From the NCBI GenBank assembly GCA_016946835.1, contig JACVTC010000287.1, positions 1 to 59,722 of the forward strand: DNA of 59,722 nucleotides. The letters run 5' to 3'. The stretch is from Neocallimastix lanati (nom. inval.) (Eukaryota; Neocallimastigomycota; Neocallimastigomycetes; Neocallimastigales; Neocallimastigaceae). Position 1 is the stretch's first letter, and every line of letters starts with the position of its first letter. Position numbers and translations under genes: made by a program. Below the pieces are notes generated by a model, which saw nothing but the letters and a program-made list of their open reading frames with translations, was not told the origin of the DNA and did no database searches. Below are positions 30,484-40,900 of the stretch, in pieces.

Positions 30484-30608
30484 TGTACTACTTTATTTTT
30501 TTTAGTAAAGCGGTCTAGCGGAAACAATATCCGCTTATGCGAAAGCATACCGAGGTATTACGGCTACCTTAATATTCCCCTACATTGAGAGGACTAAAGA
30601 ATAGTACA
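30484..30608 (+). ncRNA. Candidate structured RNA (multi-hairpin, closed by long helix)
   Basis: This segment is strikingly richer in G and C than the flanks. The ends pair: TGTACTACTTTA (484-495 of this kilobase) with TAAAG-AA-TAGTACA (595-608), 12 pairs with a two-base bulge. Inside are AGCGGA/TCCGCT (30517-30522/30530-30535), TATGC/GCATA with a GAAA loop (30536-30549), CGG/CCG enclosing both (30511-30513/30550-30552), AGGTA/TACCT (30553-30569) and an imperfect CCCCT/AGAGG (30577-30592). The GNRA-type loop favours the plus strand. It has no hammerhead, twister or tRNA consensus that I can recognise. It could be a regulatory RNA, a ribozyme of another class, or a DNA structure such as an origin hairpin. 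Confidence 0.6.
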
Positions 30609-30969
30609 TACGGGAAGTAAAAATATATAAATATATTTACTGTAAATTTATTTTTTTAAAATCAATCATAGGACAAAATTTAACAAAATAAAATAGAATA
30701 AAAAATAATATAATAATAATAATTGATTTGATGTAACAGTTTTTTTTTTCAAATATTTATTAAATTTTATTTTTATTAATTATTATATAATAATTATATT
30801 AAACTTTTAAAAAAAAAAAGTAATTTATAATTATTATGCTTATAATGATATTTATTTGTATTTATACATTAAGTTTTAAAAAATATGATTATGTGCAAGT
30901 TAATAGATAAATTTTTTGACTTAAAGATATTAATTTATTATAAATTTAATAATAATTTATAACTTATAA
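30609..30969. other. AT-rich intergenic region
   Basis: There is no gene between the structured segment and the convergent-side end of the 191-residue gene. The first bases (CGGGAAGTAA, 30611-30620) still have higher GC and may belong to the structured segment. Confidence 0.5.
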
Positions 30970-31545
30970 TTACCAACATTTACCGTATCTTGATTGGCAT
31001 CCAGAATCACAGTAGGCACTGGATTTACCACAATATCCATATTTACTACAACAATAATTACGTTTACACATGTATATTCCATCCTTCTTAGAGCCACACT
31101 TATCACTAGATAATATAGTTGGAATAGCTTGCTTTTTTGCAGTAGTTTTAGTTTTTTTCTGTTTTTCTTCCAATTCCCTTCTCATGTCGTCATAGATAGG
31201 ATTAGTTTCCATATCCTTTCTCATGTCATCATAGATTGGATTAGTTTCCATTTCTTTTCTCATTTCATCGTAGATAGGATTATTTTCCATATCTTTTCTC
31301 ATTTCATCGTAGATAGGGTTATTTTCCATTTCCTTCCTCATGTCATCATAGATTGGATTGTTTTCTAATTCCTTTCTCATGTCATCAAAAATTTTTGAAT
31401 TAAAGTCATTGTCCCAATGTGATCTTTTAGTTAATGTAGTTTCGTATTCTTCATTAAGATTACCATCAACAATAGATGATAATGGAGAAGAAAATATTGT
31501 ATTAGCTGATAATGTTAAAATTAATAAAATTTTAAATAGATACAT
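30970..31545 (-). CDS. Secreted repeat protein with one chitin-binding (CBM18-like) module
   Basis: The 191-residue protein has a signal peptide (about 1-19), a dibasic KR site at 40-41 that a Kex2-type protease could cut, nearly six copies of a 13-residue charged repeat of the form DDMRKEMENNPIY (54-127), a Lys/Thr linker, and a C-terminal hevein-type chitin-binding module (about 149-190) with the CCSKYGYCG core and eight spaced cysteines. Such modules are abundant in secreted proteins of anaerobic gut fungi, so this looks like a cell-wall or extracellular protein of fungal origin. Its linker-module junction (IPTILSSDKCG) is nearly that of the neighbouring 618-residue protein. Confidence 0.9.
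   Translation of the reverse strand: MYLFKILLILTLSANTIFSSPLSSIVDGNLNEEYETTLTKRSHWDNDFNSKIFDDMRKELENNPIYDDMRKEMENNPIYDEMRKDMENNPIYDEMRKEMETNPIYDDMRKDMETNPIYDDMRRELEEKQKKTKTTAKKQAIPTILSSDKCGSKKDGIYMCKRNYCCSKYGYCGKSSAYCDSGCQSRYGKCW
31165..31386 (-). repeat. 39-base tandem repeat encoding a 13-residue unit
   Basis: Five full units and one partial unit lie within the preceding gene. Variation is mostly Asp/Glu, Lys/Arg and Asn/Thr exchange, so charge and the NPIY step are kept, which suggests selection on the peptide. Confidence 0.9.
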
Positions 31546-31723
31546 TTTTATAATTAAATTTTTTATTTTTATTTTTTATTTTAAATATTTATTAAATTTT
31601 CAATTTACACTCTATTTTAATAGTTTAATATAAATTAATCATATAAGTAGGTAATTAAATTTTTTTAAGGTATTTAAACTGATTTATTTTATTGTGTTAA
31701 TTTTTAAAATAGTTTCAACTCTA

Positions 31724-33580
31724 ATGATACTTATAAAATATTTAATTTTTACATTATTAGCGATAATTGCTAATTCAGAAAAAAGGTCTACTGATAATTC
31801 GGAATTACCGTTATCTTTATTAGAATTAACAAATAAAAACACAGCTTATAGTAAGCAATATAATAATAATATACAAGAGTATTATAATTACTATTACAAA
31901 GATTTATTTGAAAAAGAGAAGGGTTGCGTTGCTTTAACAAGTGATAATCCGGCATACAACCCATATCACTCATCACTTATTGTTAACAGTAAAGAAGGTA
32001 ATATTATTACGGTTCTAGGAAATCCTATTGAAATTAACAAAATGAATGTAAATTCCGAAAATGAGTGTGGAACCATACAAAATATGAATAAACAATCTAT
32101 CTCATGTCATATTACTCTTCCCAATAATACAACACAAATAGTAGAATTTATAGTACCAGATAATCAATGCTATAATATTAGAGCACTTCCTATATATAGT
32201 GCAAAAGTCAATCTTTGGTCATGCAATTACAATAACAATATAGAAATTTCCAAAAATGTAACTACGATCAAAATCAACAATTACGTCACCTATTTGAATC
32301 ACTGCGACACTAAAACAAATAACACCAAACAAATAACTTTAAATAACACTTTTAATGAAAGAACCAAAGGATATACATTAAGTTATAGTGAAGCTTTAAA
32401 GAAAGGCGAATATGTTTCATCTCCTGGAGGTAGATGGCATTTTGGATTACTTCCTAATGGCGAATTAGCATTATGTGAAAATGAATTTAAAGAAAGTCAC
32501 ATCAAATGGTCCAATGGAATAAACTACTTGAGTAAATATGACCTCAAATTCTTTATTGATATTAACGGTCATTTAGTAGTTACTGCTAAAAATATCGTTA
32601 AATCATTGGATAAGAACGACCATTACGATGAGAAAACAAATAGTATAACCAAAGAAAATAAATTAAACAAAAGGATTGAAGAAAAGAATAAGGATCAAGT
32701 ATCTGCTAATTCAGTTGAAGATAACGATTCATTGAACAAAAGTTATTTATTAGAATATTTCGCAAAGTTCAAAGAATGGCTAAAAAATTATAAATCTCCT
32801 GAGAACAAAAGCAAAATATACGAAATTGGCAATGTTATCCAAAACGTAAATTATAAATCAGATAAAGAAATAATCGTTTGGGATTCTCTACCACGGAACT
32901 TAACTTATAATGTTGGTTACTTTGGAGATTTAGGGTATTTTTTAGTATTATCGGATGATGGATCCAAATCTAAAAATTCACCAGTTATGTTGTATGATGG
33001 AGCGGGTGTAAAAATTTGGCAAATTTTACCTACTGACGAATATAAAGGCTATCCATTTCCGAGAGAATATGACATGCCGTTGGATTTTGAAACGACTACT
33101 TCAAGTAATACTCTCACTTCCACCACTCCAGTTGTTGGTGATATTCCAATCTATACTAATTTAACTAGTACTACAATAATCTCAATTAATGATAATATTA
33201 CTACCAAAATCGATAAAATAACCACTAAATCACACAAGGATATTTATTTGCCGAGCCAAACACGATCTTCATCCTCAATAAGTGGAATTTCGATACCAAC
33301 TATTATGTCCAGTAACAAATGCGGCACATATGATGATGGGATCTATGTCTGTAAAAACAACAAATGTTGCAGCAAATATGGACATTGCGGAGATACTGAG
33401 AAATATTGTGGAAAAGGTTGCCAAAATAATTATGGTTTATGTTATTCAAAGTCAAGTCGTTGTGGTATAGAATATGGAATATGCAATAATAATAAGTGCT
33501 GTAGTAAGTATGGCTACTGTGGCAATGGTAAAAAATACTGCTATAATGGATGTCAATCTGAATTCGGAAAGTGTATGTGA
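31724..33580 (+). CDS. Secreted lectin-like protein with two chitin-binding modules
   Basis: I start at the ATG at 31724 (618 residues), which places a hydrophobic signal peptide at the N-terminus; an upstream GTG at 31694 would only extend it. A KR site follows (about 17-18). Next come a domain with NPAYNPYHSS (about 76), a bulb-lectin-like stretch (WHFGLLPNGELALCENE to FFIDINGHLVVTA, about 238-290), IIVWDSLPRN with LYDGAGVKIWQI (about 383-435), a Thr/Ser linker, and two CBM18-like modules (about 533-577 and 578-618). Everything before the chitin-binding modules is paralogous to parts of the 1977-residue protein at 44922. It probably binds chitin or glycans at the fungal surface. Promoter space with the divergent 191-residue gene is under 200 bases. 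Confidence 0.88.
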   Translation: MILIKYLIFTLLAIIANSEKRSTDNSELPLSLLELTNKNTAYSKQYNNNIQEYYNYYYKDLFEKEKGCVALTSDNPAYNPYHSSLIVNSKEGNIITVLGNPIEINKMNVNSENECGTIQNMNKQSISCHITLPNNTTQIVEFIVPDNQCYNIRALPIYSAKVNLWSCNYNNNIEISKNVTTIKINNYVTYLNHCDTKTNNTKQITLNNTFNERTKGYTLSYSEALKKGEYVSSPGGRWHFGLLPNGELALCENEFKESHIKWSNGINYLSKYDLKFFIDINGHLVVTAKNIVKSLDKNDHYDEKTNSITKENKLNKRIEEKNKDQVSANSVEDNDSLNKSYLLEYFAKFKEWLKNYKSPENKSKIYEIGNVIQNVNYKSDKEIIVWDSLPRNLTYNVGYFGDLGYFLVLSDDGSKSKNSPVMLYDGAGVKIWQILPTDEYKGYPFPREYDMPLDFETTTSSNTLTSTTPVVGDIPIYTNLTSTTIISINDNITTKIDKITTKSHKDIYLPSQTRSSSSISGISIPTIMSSNKCGTYDDGIYVCKNNKCCSKYGHCGDTEKYCGKGCQNNYGLCYSKSSRCGIEYGICNNNKCCSKYGYCGNGKKYCYNGCQSEFGKCM

Positions 33581-34777
33581 TTGATAGTGATTGATAAATA
33601 GAAATTTAAATAAATAAAAAAAAATAAAAAATGGGGGAATACACAAATTATGAATATTTGAAACTTTTAAATATTAGATATTTAGAGTTACTATCTAATA
33701 AACATTAAATAAAGAAAAAAATAAAATGTTATGAAATATATAGAATGCAACTAAATTTTATATCTTAAAGAAATGTCTTTAAAATCTAAAATTTATAATA
33801 AAATAATTTTTTTTTAAAAAAAAAAAAATCCATAATTTATAATAAAGTAAAGCTTATATACTGATAACGTTGTTATTAAATATATATAAATGTATAAATG
33901 TTGTTATTAAATATGATATTATATTATAAGGTTTTTACTTTTAAAAAATATTTAACTATTTAAATTTAAAAAAGTATAGCCGATAAAGGTGTATTTATAT
34001 TTATTATAATTTATATTCTATTTTTTTTTTAAAAATATCTGATTTTTATTTTTTTTTTTTTTTTTTTTTTTTTGGAAATAAATTCATATTTATTGATTTA
34101 TAAATTTATTATTATTTTGAATTTATTTATTTAATTTCTTGTTCGAGTTATGTAGTTTATTATAAATAAAGGATTTTTTTTTTTTTGAGTTTATATAAAT
34201 TATATTATATATAATTGAACAAGACATAATTTTGAGTTATTAATATTTAATATCTTAATTGTCCAAATTTATTTGTATTATTTAATAAATAAAATTGAAA
34301 CAATATTTAGTAAAGTTTGCTTTCTAGTTATCAAAACTCTGTCATGTATTTTCAATTCTAAAAGTGTTACATTAGTTACAAATATTTTCTTTGATAAATA
34401 TTTAATATGAAACTTTGAAATACAAAATTTAAAAGTAATATATAATAAATAAATTATATTTACTTTAACAAAAAAAATTGAATTATTTCAGTAAATATTT
34501 ATTTAATATAAATACTAAAGATTTTGAAGTTTCTTTTGTTTAGAGATAGTACATTAAAAATTTTGCTATTATTATTTTTATATATACTTTTACATAAATA
34601 CTTATGTAAATATTATATTAATTTTAACTTATTTATGATATTTATTAAATATTATTTAATTGTTTTTTAATTCTCGTGATTAAATATTTTATATTAAATT
34701 TAATAAAGCTTTATAAATGACTTAATGATAAGTTACTTGTCAATTTGCATATTGGGTACAACATTTAATTATTACTA
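33581..34777. other. AT-rich intergenic region
   Basis: About 1.2 kb without a credible gene between convergent coding regions. A run of 25 T lies at 34049-34073. I see no repeat, RNA or pseudogene signal. Confidence 0.6.
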
Positions 34778-35479
34778 TTAAAATATTAGTAATAATAATA
34801 TAACTAAAGAAATTAATAAAGAAGTATTGATATTAATATGACTCGCATCACTTGTAACATGTAGATACTGACATTTTTTGGATTCTAAAATTGAAATATA
34901 TTGATTTACTAAATTTAACTCATTATAATTAAAATTTCCAGTAGTATAGGTTGAATTTTCAAAAACTGTAAATTGGTCAATACTAATATCTTTAAAAATC
35001 TCAAGTAACGATTCGGTACATTTTTTAGATTTACATTGATCTAGTAGAACATTAATACCTCCACCTTTTGTCATCATAGACAAAGAATATGGACATAATT
35101 CACCTTTTTCATTTGTTTGACAGAATACTTTATTACTTTGCTGATAAGTTTTCATTATAGCTGGCTGAAAAAGTTCTTTAAATTCAGGAATATTTTGGCA
35201 ACTTGGAAAACATTTTAATGGGTCACTAAAAAATGTTTTACATTTTTCAGAGTCAACATCTGAACAAGAATTATTATAATTAACTAGAGTTATATCAGGC
35301 ATGCATTTATTATTATATTCTGAATTTTCGTATTCTGTCCTACATTCCTCACTTAAATTGTTCAAGAAAGCTTCTTCATCGTAAGTTACATCTCTTTTGA
35401 TTAATTTCAAAAAATTTATAGAATTAGCAAAAGATAAAGTAGAAATAGTTAACGTTAATAATAAATAAATAAGTTTCAT
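34778..35479 (-). CDS. Secreted Cys-rich protein with GPI-anchor-type tail
   Basis: The 233-residue protein has a signal peptide (about 1-18), a KR site (28-29), around a dozen cysteines in a helical, Cys-paired domain (about 45-205, including CKTFFSDPLKCFPSC), two possible N-glycosylation sites, and a C-terminal hydrophobic stretch (about 217-233) with no charged residues after it. That tail is typical of GPI attachment in fungi. It is probably a cell-surface protein. I do not recognise the domain family. It resembles a host-type gene and not a viral core gene. Confidence 0.82.
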   Translation of the reverse strand: MKLIYLLLTLTISTLSFANSINFLKLIKRDVTYDEEAFLNNLSEECRTEYENSEYNNKCMPDITLVNYNNSCSDVDSEKCKTFFSDPLKCFPSCQNIPEFKELFQPAIMKTYQQSNKVFCQTNEKGELCPYSLSMMTKGGGINVLLDQCKSKKCTESLLEIFKDISIDQFTVFENSTYTTGNFNYNELNLVNQYISILESKKCQYLHVTSDASHININTSLLISLVILLLLIF

Positions 35480-36287
35480 TTTTATTTATTTAATTAATTT
35501 TAATAATTAAATTCAAATATATTTTATTAACTTTTATTAATTAGCAAAATATTTAATATTTTTTTTGTTACTAAAAAATAAAAATATCATTTTATAAATA
35601 AAATATGAACTAAAGAATTATATGTAATAAAACACATATCAAATATATACATTATTTTAATATAATGATTTAATTTAAGATATGTAAAAAAATACAAAAA
35701 AATTACATATTTCATTTATTTTAAAATCAATAAATTATAATTAAAAATAAATATAATAATAATATATGTAATTTTATATTAGATATAAAATATTTTAATA
35801 TTGTACCAAAAATTAAAATAACAAATAATAAAGATAATAATTAATTTTAATGAAATAACGGTATTTAATTTATTTTTTATTATTAAAATATTTTAATAAA
35901 AATAAATTAAACTGATATATAGTTTTAACATGTGGAAAAATTTTCATACATTTTTTTTTTTAAATAATAAAATTTTAAATTAATATAAAATATAAAATAT
36001 TTTTGTAATTAATAATTGTATCAATAATAGAAAGTTAAAGTTCACAATAATTGCGGCTATAAAAAAATGTTATATAATATATACAATACATATTATTTAA
36101 AAGTACTGTTTTCGAAAAAATATATATTTATAAATATAATTTATGAATCTTTAATAAAAGAAATATATAATTTAAACTTTTTATTAAAGCGTTAAATAAT
36201 ATCAAAACTTTATTTATTTATTTATAAAGTGATTTTATTCATATAAAAAATATTAAAATACAATTATTTTAAATAAGCTTAATAAAA
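35480..36287. other. Divergent AT-rich promoter region
   Basis: This 808-base gap lies between divergent genes and shows no motif beyond A/T runs. It presumably holds promoters of both. Confidence 0.6.
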
Positions 36288-37730
36288 ATGGCAAAAACTT
36301 TTGAAGAGAATACTAAAGATTTTTATAAAGAATTAAATGGGGAATGTGATCCAGAAAAATTATTGGATATTGCAAAACAAGGAATATTTTTGGAAAAACC
36401 GTTATTAAATTATGACTCAATAAAAGATCATGAATATGTTGTAGATATAAGTATTATTAGCGGTCAATTATATATGATAAATAATAAAAAGCAATATAAG
36501 CGTTTAAAATTTTGGCATAAAAAGGTGGGCCAGTCAGAAATTATAAATTATTTATTTAATATTAGTAAATTTGATATTTATGATTTAATAATTGTAAATA
36601 AATATTTAATTGATGAACTTTTGAAAGAAAAAGATGATGATTTTTTAATTTGTTTAATTGTAAATAAATGCTATGTCAATTTTTTTTTATTATATTTATA
36701 TAATTATTCCTATATATATACTAAAGTTTTTGTTTTGTTTTTTAGTGATCCTTTGGAATTTAGCGCTTTAGCTAATATATCTTTTGAAATATTTAAATAT
36801 TTTTATTCAAATGTTCATAAGCATTTATTAGATAATTATATTGATATGAATGTAAATAGTCGTATTACTATTAAAAATATAATTGAGTACATGATTCGAC
36901 ATCAAGGAAGAGATATAACTATATTAAATTATTGTTCAAATATAATTAAAAAATATAATATTATAATACGAAGGTATTCAAGTTATGTTAAACTTCCATT
37001 TATTTATTCCATAAACTCCTTAAAATATTTTTCAAGTAAAATATATAAAAAAAATAGTTTATATTTTAAATGTGATAATAATTATGTATCTGAATTTGTA
37101 AATAGTGTATTTACAAATGAAGGTTTAATATCGTTGGAAGATGTTAAATTAAGTGAAAATAACGATTTAATAATGAAATATGGTATTAATTTAAATAAAA
37201 TATTATATTATGAGATTATTGGTGATAAAAGTATAGATGATACTGAAGATGATATAGTTGAAGGAGGAATGAATTGTATTTATAATACTAATGAACAATT
37301 AATTAAAATAATTGATCCACAATACAGTGGAAAAAAAAATTATTATTTTAGCGATGCTGATCTATATAAAAATATAAATATAAAAAGTCTTCGATCTATT
37401 AAAAATTTTTTGACTAATTATAAAAAAGTTGATAGAATATTAAAGGATCCAAATTATATATTAAATTTAGATATAGAAATTAATAGTTATTATGAATTAT
37501 TTGTAATAAAAATGTGTTATATAGTTTCATTAATATATAATAATTCTAGTAGATTTATTATACATGTATTAATGTATTATGAAAACAAAGTTTTTGGAAA
37601 TGAATTAAGAAATAATAAAATAGTTTTAAATGATTCATATAGTAATTCAAAATATATTTGTAAAATATATAAATTATTAGTAAATACTCCACATGAATTA
37701 TTTAATAGTTATTTTATTTATAAAAATTAA
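36288..37730 (+). CDS. Unidentified 480-residue helical protein
   Basis: It starts with ATG. There is no signal peptide. It is rich in Tyr, Ile, Asn and Leu, with repeated helical segments (about 30-240) that loosely resemble degenerate ankyrin-type repeats, such as EIINYLFNISKFDIYDLIIVN, but lack the usual ankyrin turn residues. A hydrophobic Phe/Leu/Tyr stretch near 128-150 (VNFFLLYLYNYSYIY) could be membrane-associated or just a buried helix. It is the one apparently intracellular protein in the secreted-protein region. Function is unknown. Confidence 0.75.
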   Translation: MAKTFEENTKDFYKELNGECDPEKLLDIAKQGIFLEKPLLNYDSIKDHEYVVDISIISGQLYMINNKKQYKRLKFWHKKVGQSEIINYLFNISKFDIYDLIIVNKYLIDELLKEKDDDFLICLIVNKCYVNFFLLYLYNYSYIYTKVFVLFFSDPLEFSALANISFEIFKYFYSNVHKHLLDNYIDMNVNSRITIKNIIEYMIRHQGRDITILNYCSNIIKKYNIIIRRYSSYVKLPFIYSINSLKYFSSKIYKKNSLYFKCDNNYVSEFVNSVFTNEGLISLEDVKLSENNDLIMKYGINLNKILYYEIIGDKSIDDTEDDIVEGGMNCIYNTNEQLIKIIDPQYSGKKNYYFSDADLYKNINIKSLRSIKNFLTNYKKVDRILKDPNYILNLDIEINSYYELFVIKMCYIVSLIYNNSSRFIIHVLMYYENKVFGNELRNNKIVLNDSYSNSKYICKIYKLLVNTPHELFNSYFIYKN

Positions 37731-37901
37731 ATTTGGTTTATATAATAAATATATATATATTTAGAAACATTTAATAAAATTATGTTCATAATTTAATAAA
37801 AATAGTAGTAATTTTTAAAAGTAACATTAAGTATAATATTTATTTTAATATTTTTTTTAAAATGATTAATTATTTTATTTATTTAAATAAAATTATTAAA
37901 A

Positions 37902-40900
37902 ATGGAAGTATTTTCATTAATTATTTTTTTATTAAGTTATACTACTCTGATACATTGCAATATTTATAATTATGGTAATGAAGAACTATCAACATTAATA
38001 TTAGCTGTAGCTGATGATAATGGTAATCTTGCATCTAATAAAAATGGATGGTTATCAGTAGATAATACTTATATTCCTCCTAATAATCCTAATAATCCTA
38101 ATAACAATAACAACAATCCTTCTCCTAATACTGAAGATATATCTTTTATTATCCCATCATTAACAAGTGCATGGAATAATGGATTTAGTCATGGAAATTT
38201 AAATGCAGCCATAACAAGTGTTGAACAAGAATATGGTAGAATTTATAATTTAGCAATGCAAACGTATAAAAAATATTTTAATAATGATAGTGAAAATCAA
38301 GACAATATAATAGATAAATATGATATTATTAAATTTTTAACAACTAATGTTGGTGGAAAACCTATTGGATTATTTGATTCATCGATAAATAAAGAAATAT
38401 ATTATCCAGTTAATGACAATGTTTATAAAGATTTTGTTGATGCTGTAAAATATAAGTATGGTAAAAGCAAATTTAAAGGTATTTTAGAACTAGATACTAA
38501 TAATAATTTAAATCTTCTTAATCCTCCTTTTGAAGTAATGTATGAAATCGCACATCAGTGTAATATTAGTCCTAACTGCTTAAAATATTTTGAAGAAAAC
38601 GATCCTAAAGTTAATAAATATGGTACCCGTAAGAGTGATAAAAATGATGGATTTTATTTATCAGATGTTAATTTTAATATAGTTAAAAGTGAAATAGCAG
38701 ATGATAATGGTAATATGGTTACAAGGTATCATTTATTCACTGCTGATAATTCAAATAAAAAAAATAAACAAAGAATAGCTCATCAATTTGCTATTAAGTA
38801 CGATGATAAAAAAAGAACATGGGAAAAAGATTCAATCCTATATCAATTTAAAGAAAGAACGTATAGTGAGTTAGCAAAAAATCTTCAACCAGAAAGATTA
38901 AATGATTATGGTAAAACTTATCAAAATAATGGTGTTGTAGATAGTGGTATAGGTATTTTTGCTGAAAGTGATATAAAATTTACATATAAAGGTAAAACAG
39001 TGTATGCAACGAGATATAGAGATACTAATAATAGAGTTAAAGATATTAATAAAGAATATAGATATTCTCGTTATAATAATATACATATTAATAGATCGGA
39101 TTCACAATATAAAGAAATTGAAACACTCATCGAAGAATTTATTTCAATGAATGGTGGAAATATAATAGCTCAAAAAAGAGCATTAAATTTATTAAAAATA
39201 TTGAGTTTAATTAAATTATTTCCAATAAATGGACAAGGAGAATTCTTAGGTCTTAGTGCTGGAAGAGGTCATCCTTATGAACTTTCCAAACTTTTTAATG
39301 CAATTAATACTATAGAAACAAGTATGAATAACCAAGGTGCTTCAAATTGTAGAATTGTACAAAGGAAAAGAGGTAATAAATTAATAAATTGTCCATGTAA
39401 TAATTTTAAGATTAATAAACCTTGTGATATTAAAGATAATTTGAATCAAATATTAGAAAAATTCACAGAAAAAAATATTAATTTAAAAGATACATTAAAT
39501 AACATTGATGATTATTATGAAAAATTTGAAAATAACGAAAATTTTAATGATTTTTGGAATAGTATATTTGATTTGTATAAAGAAAATTGTAATAAATTTA
39601 ATGAAGAAGAACGTGAACAAATAGTGAATAATATTAATGAAATTTTAAACGGATACAAAGGAATGATATCGGATTCAAACAATAAAAATACAAAAGTAAA
39701 TGAGAATAATGTATTAAATTTAACAAAAATTTTATATGACTTTGCGGATTTTAATAGAAACGAATTTAATGAAATAAATGATATAAATATTGTTAATTAT
39801 AATAAAGATTCAAAATCAAAATACTTTAAAGAAAAATTATTAAAAGTTTTAAATAAATTAAAAAAGATCTTGAAAAAATCTAAAGAACAAAAAATAAGTG
39901 CTAAAAATAATAAAGAAAATTCCGACTTAAGAATTGATTCCAAAAGCATTGGAGATTCTGAAAATACAGAAGAATCTATTGATAATCTTATTAATGAAAT
40001 AAAAAATTCAGAAATATTGGATAAAAATGAATTAAAGAATGTTGCAGATGATGTTAAAGAATTACAAAATATTAATGATTATGAGTTATATACGAAAGGT
40101 GAACCAAGTGATAATAGTGAATTAGTATCTAAAATTACTAATGAAATTAATAATAAACTAGGAAATGAAGAAAATAATGTGAAAGTTATTCCATCTGAAA
40201 ATAATTTAATCATAAATGAAGATATAGGAAATAGTCTTGTTGATGCATTAAAATCTAATGATGTATCCGATGAAGTAAAAGAAGCTATACTTAAAGGATT
40301 TGAAGATAATATTAAAAATAGCATAGATGAATCGCTAGTTGAAGAAACATTTAATAATATTAATGAACTTAAAGAATTTGTAAAAGTAAAAGAAGAAGAA
40401 ATAAATAACTATAATTCATTAAAAAGTCAAAAGCATAAGATTATTAAATTTCTAAAATTAGTTAAAAATCTAAATTCATTAATTAATAATATTAATGTTA
40501 AAGATTATTCATCTAGTAACAACAACAACAATAATAATAATAATAATAATAATAATATTGAAAAAGTAAAATTAAGTAAGGAATTAATAAATCGTATTGA
40601 ATCCAGTTCCGACAAAGATTTAACTCTTACTTTTAATGATCTTAACATTAATTCTTTAAAGAATACAAATTATAATGAATTTTCTGATAAAATAGCATTT
40701 GTAATTTTGACTGCTGGAGAAAATGGAAGGTTAATTAAAAAAAGTGATGCAAATGGTAATTTAGTTCCAGTTTCTGTGACTGTATTAGTTGATGGAGAAG
40801 AAAAACAATTGAATATTAAAGATATTATTCCAAGTTTAAAAAATTTAGAAGGGGAAGAACTTGATAATAAATTTAGTCAATTATATGATATTGCTATTGT

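Noticed and set aside
30484-30608. tRNA, 5S rRNA, hammerhead or twister identity for the structured segment
   Set aside because: Stem arrangement and conserved bases do not fit a tRNA cloverleaf, 5S rRNA, the hammerhead core or twister as I know them; left as an unassigned RNA candidate.
31694-31723. Upstream GTG start for the 618-residue protein
   Set aside because: The ATG at 31724 gives a normal signal peptide; GTG starts are not expected for a eukaryote-translated gene.
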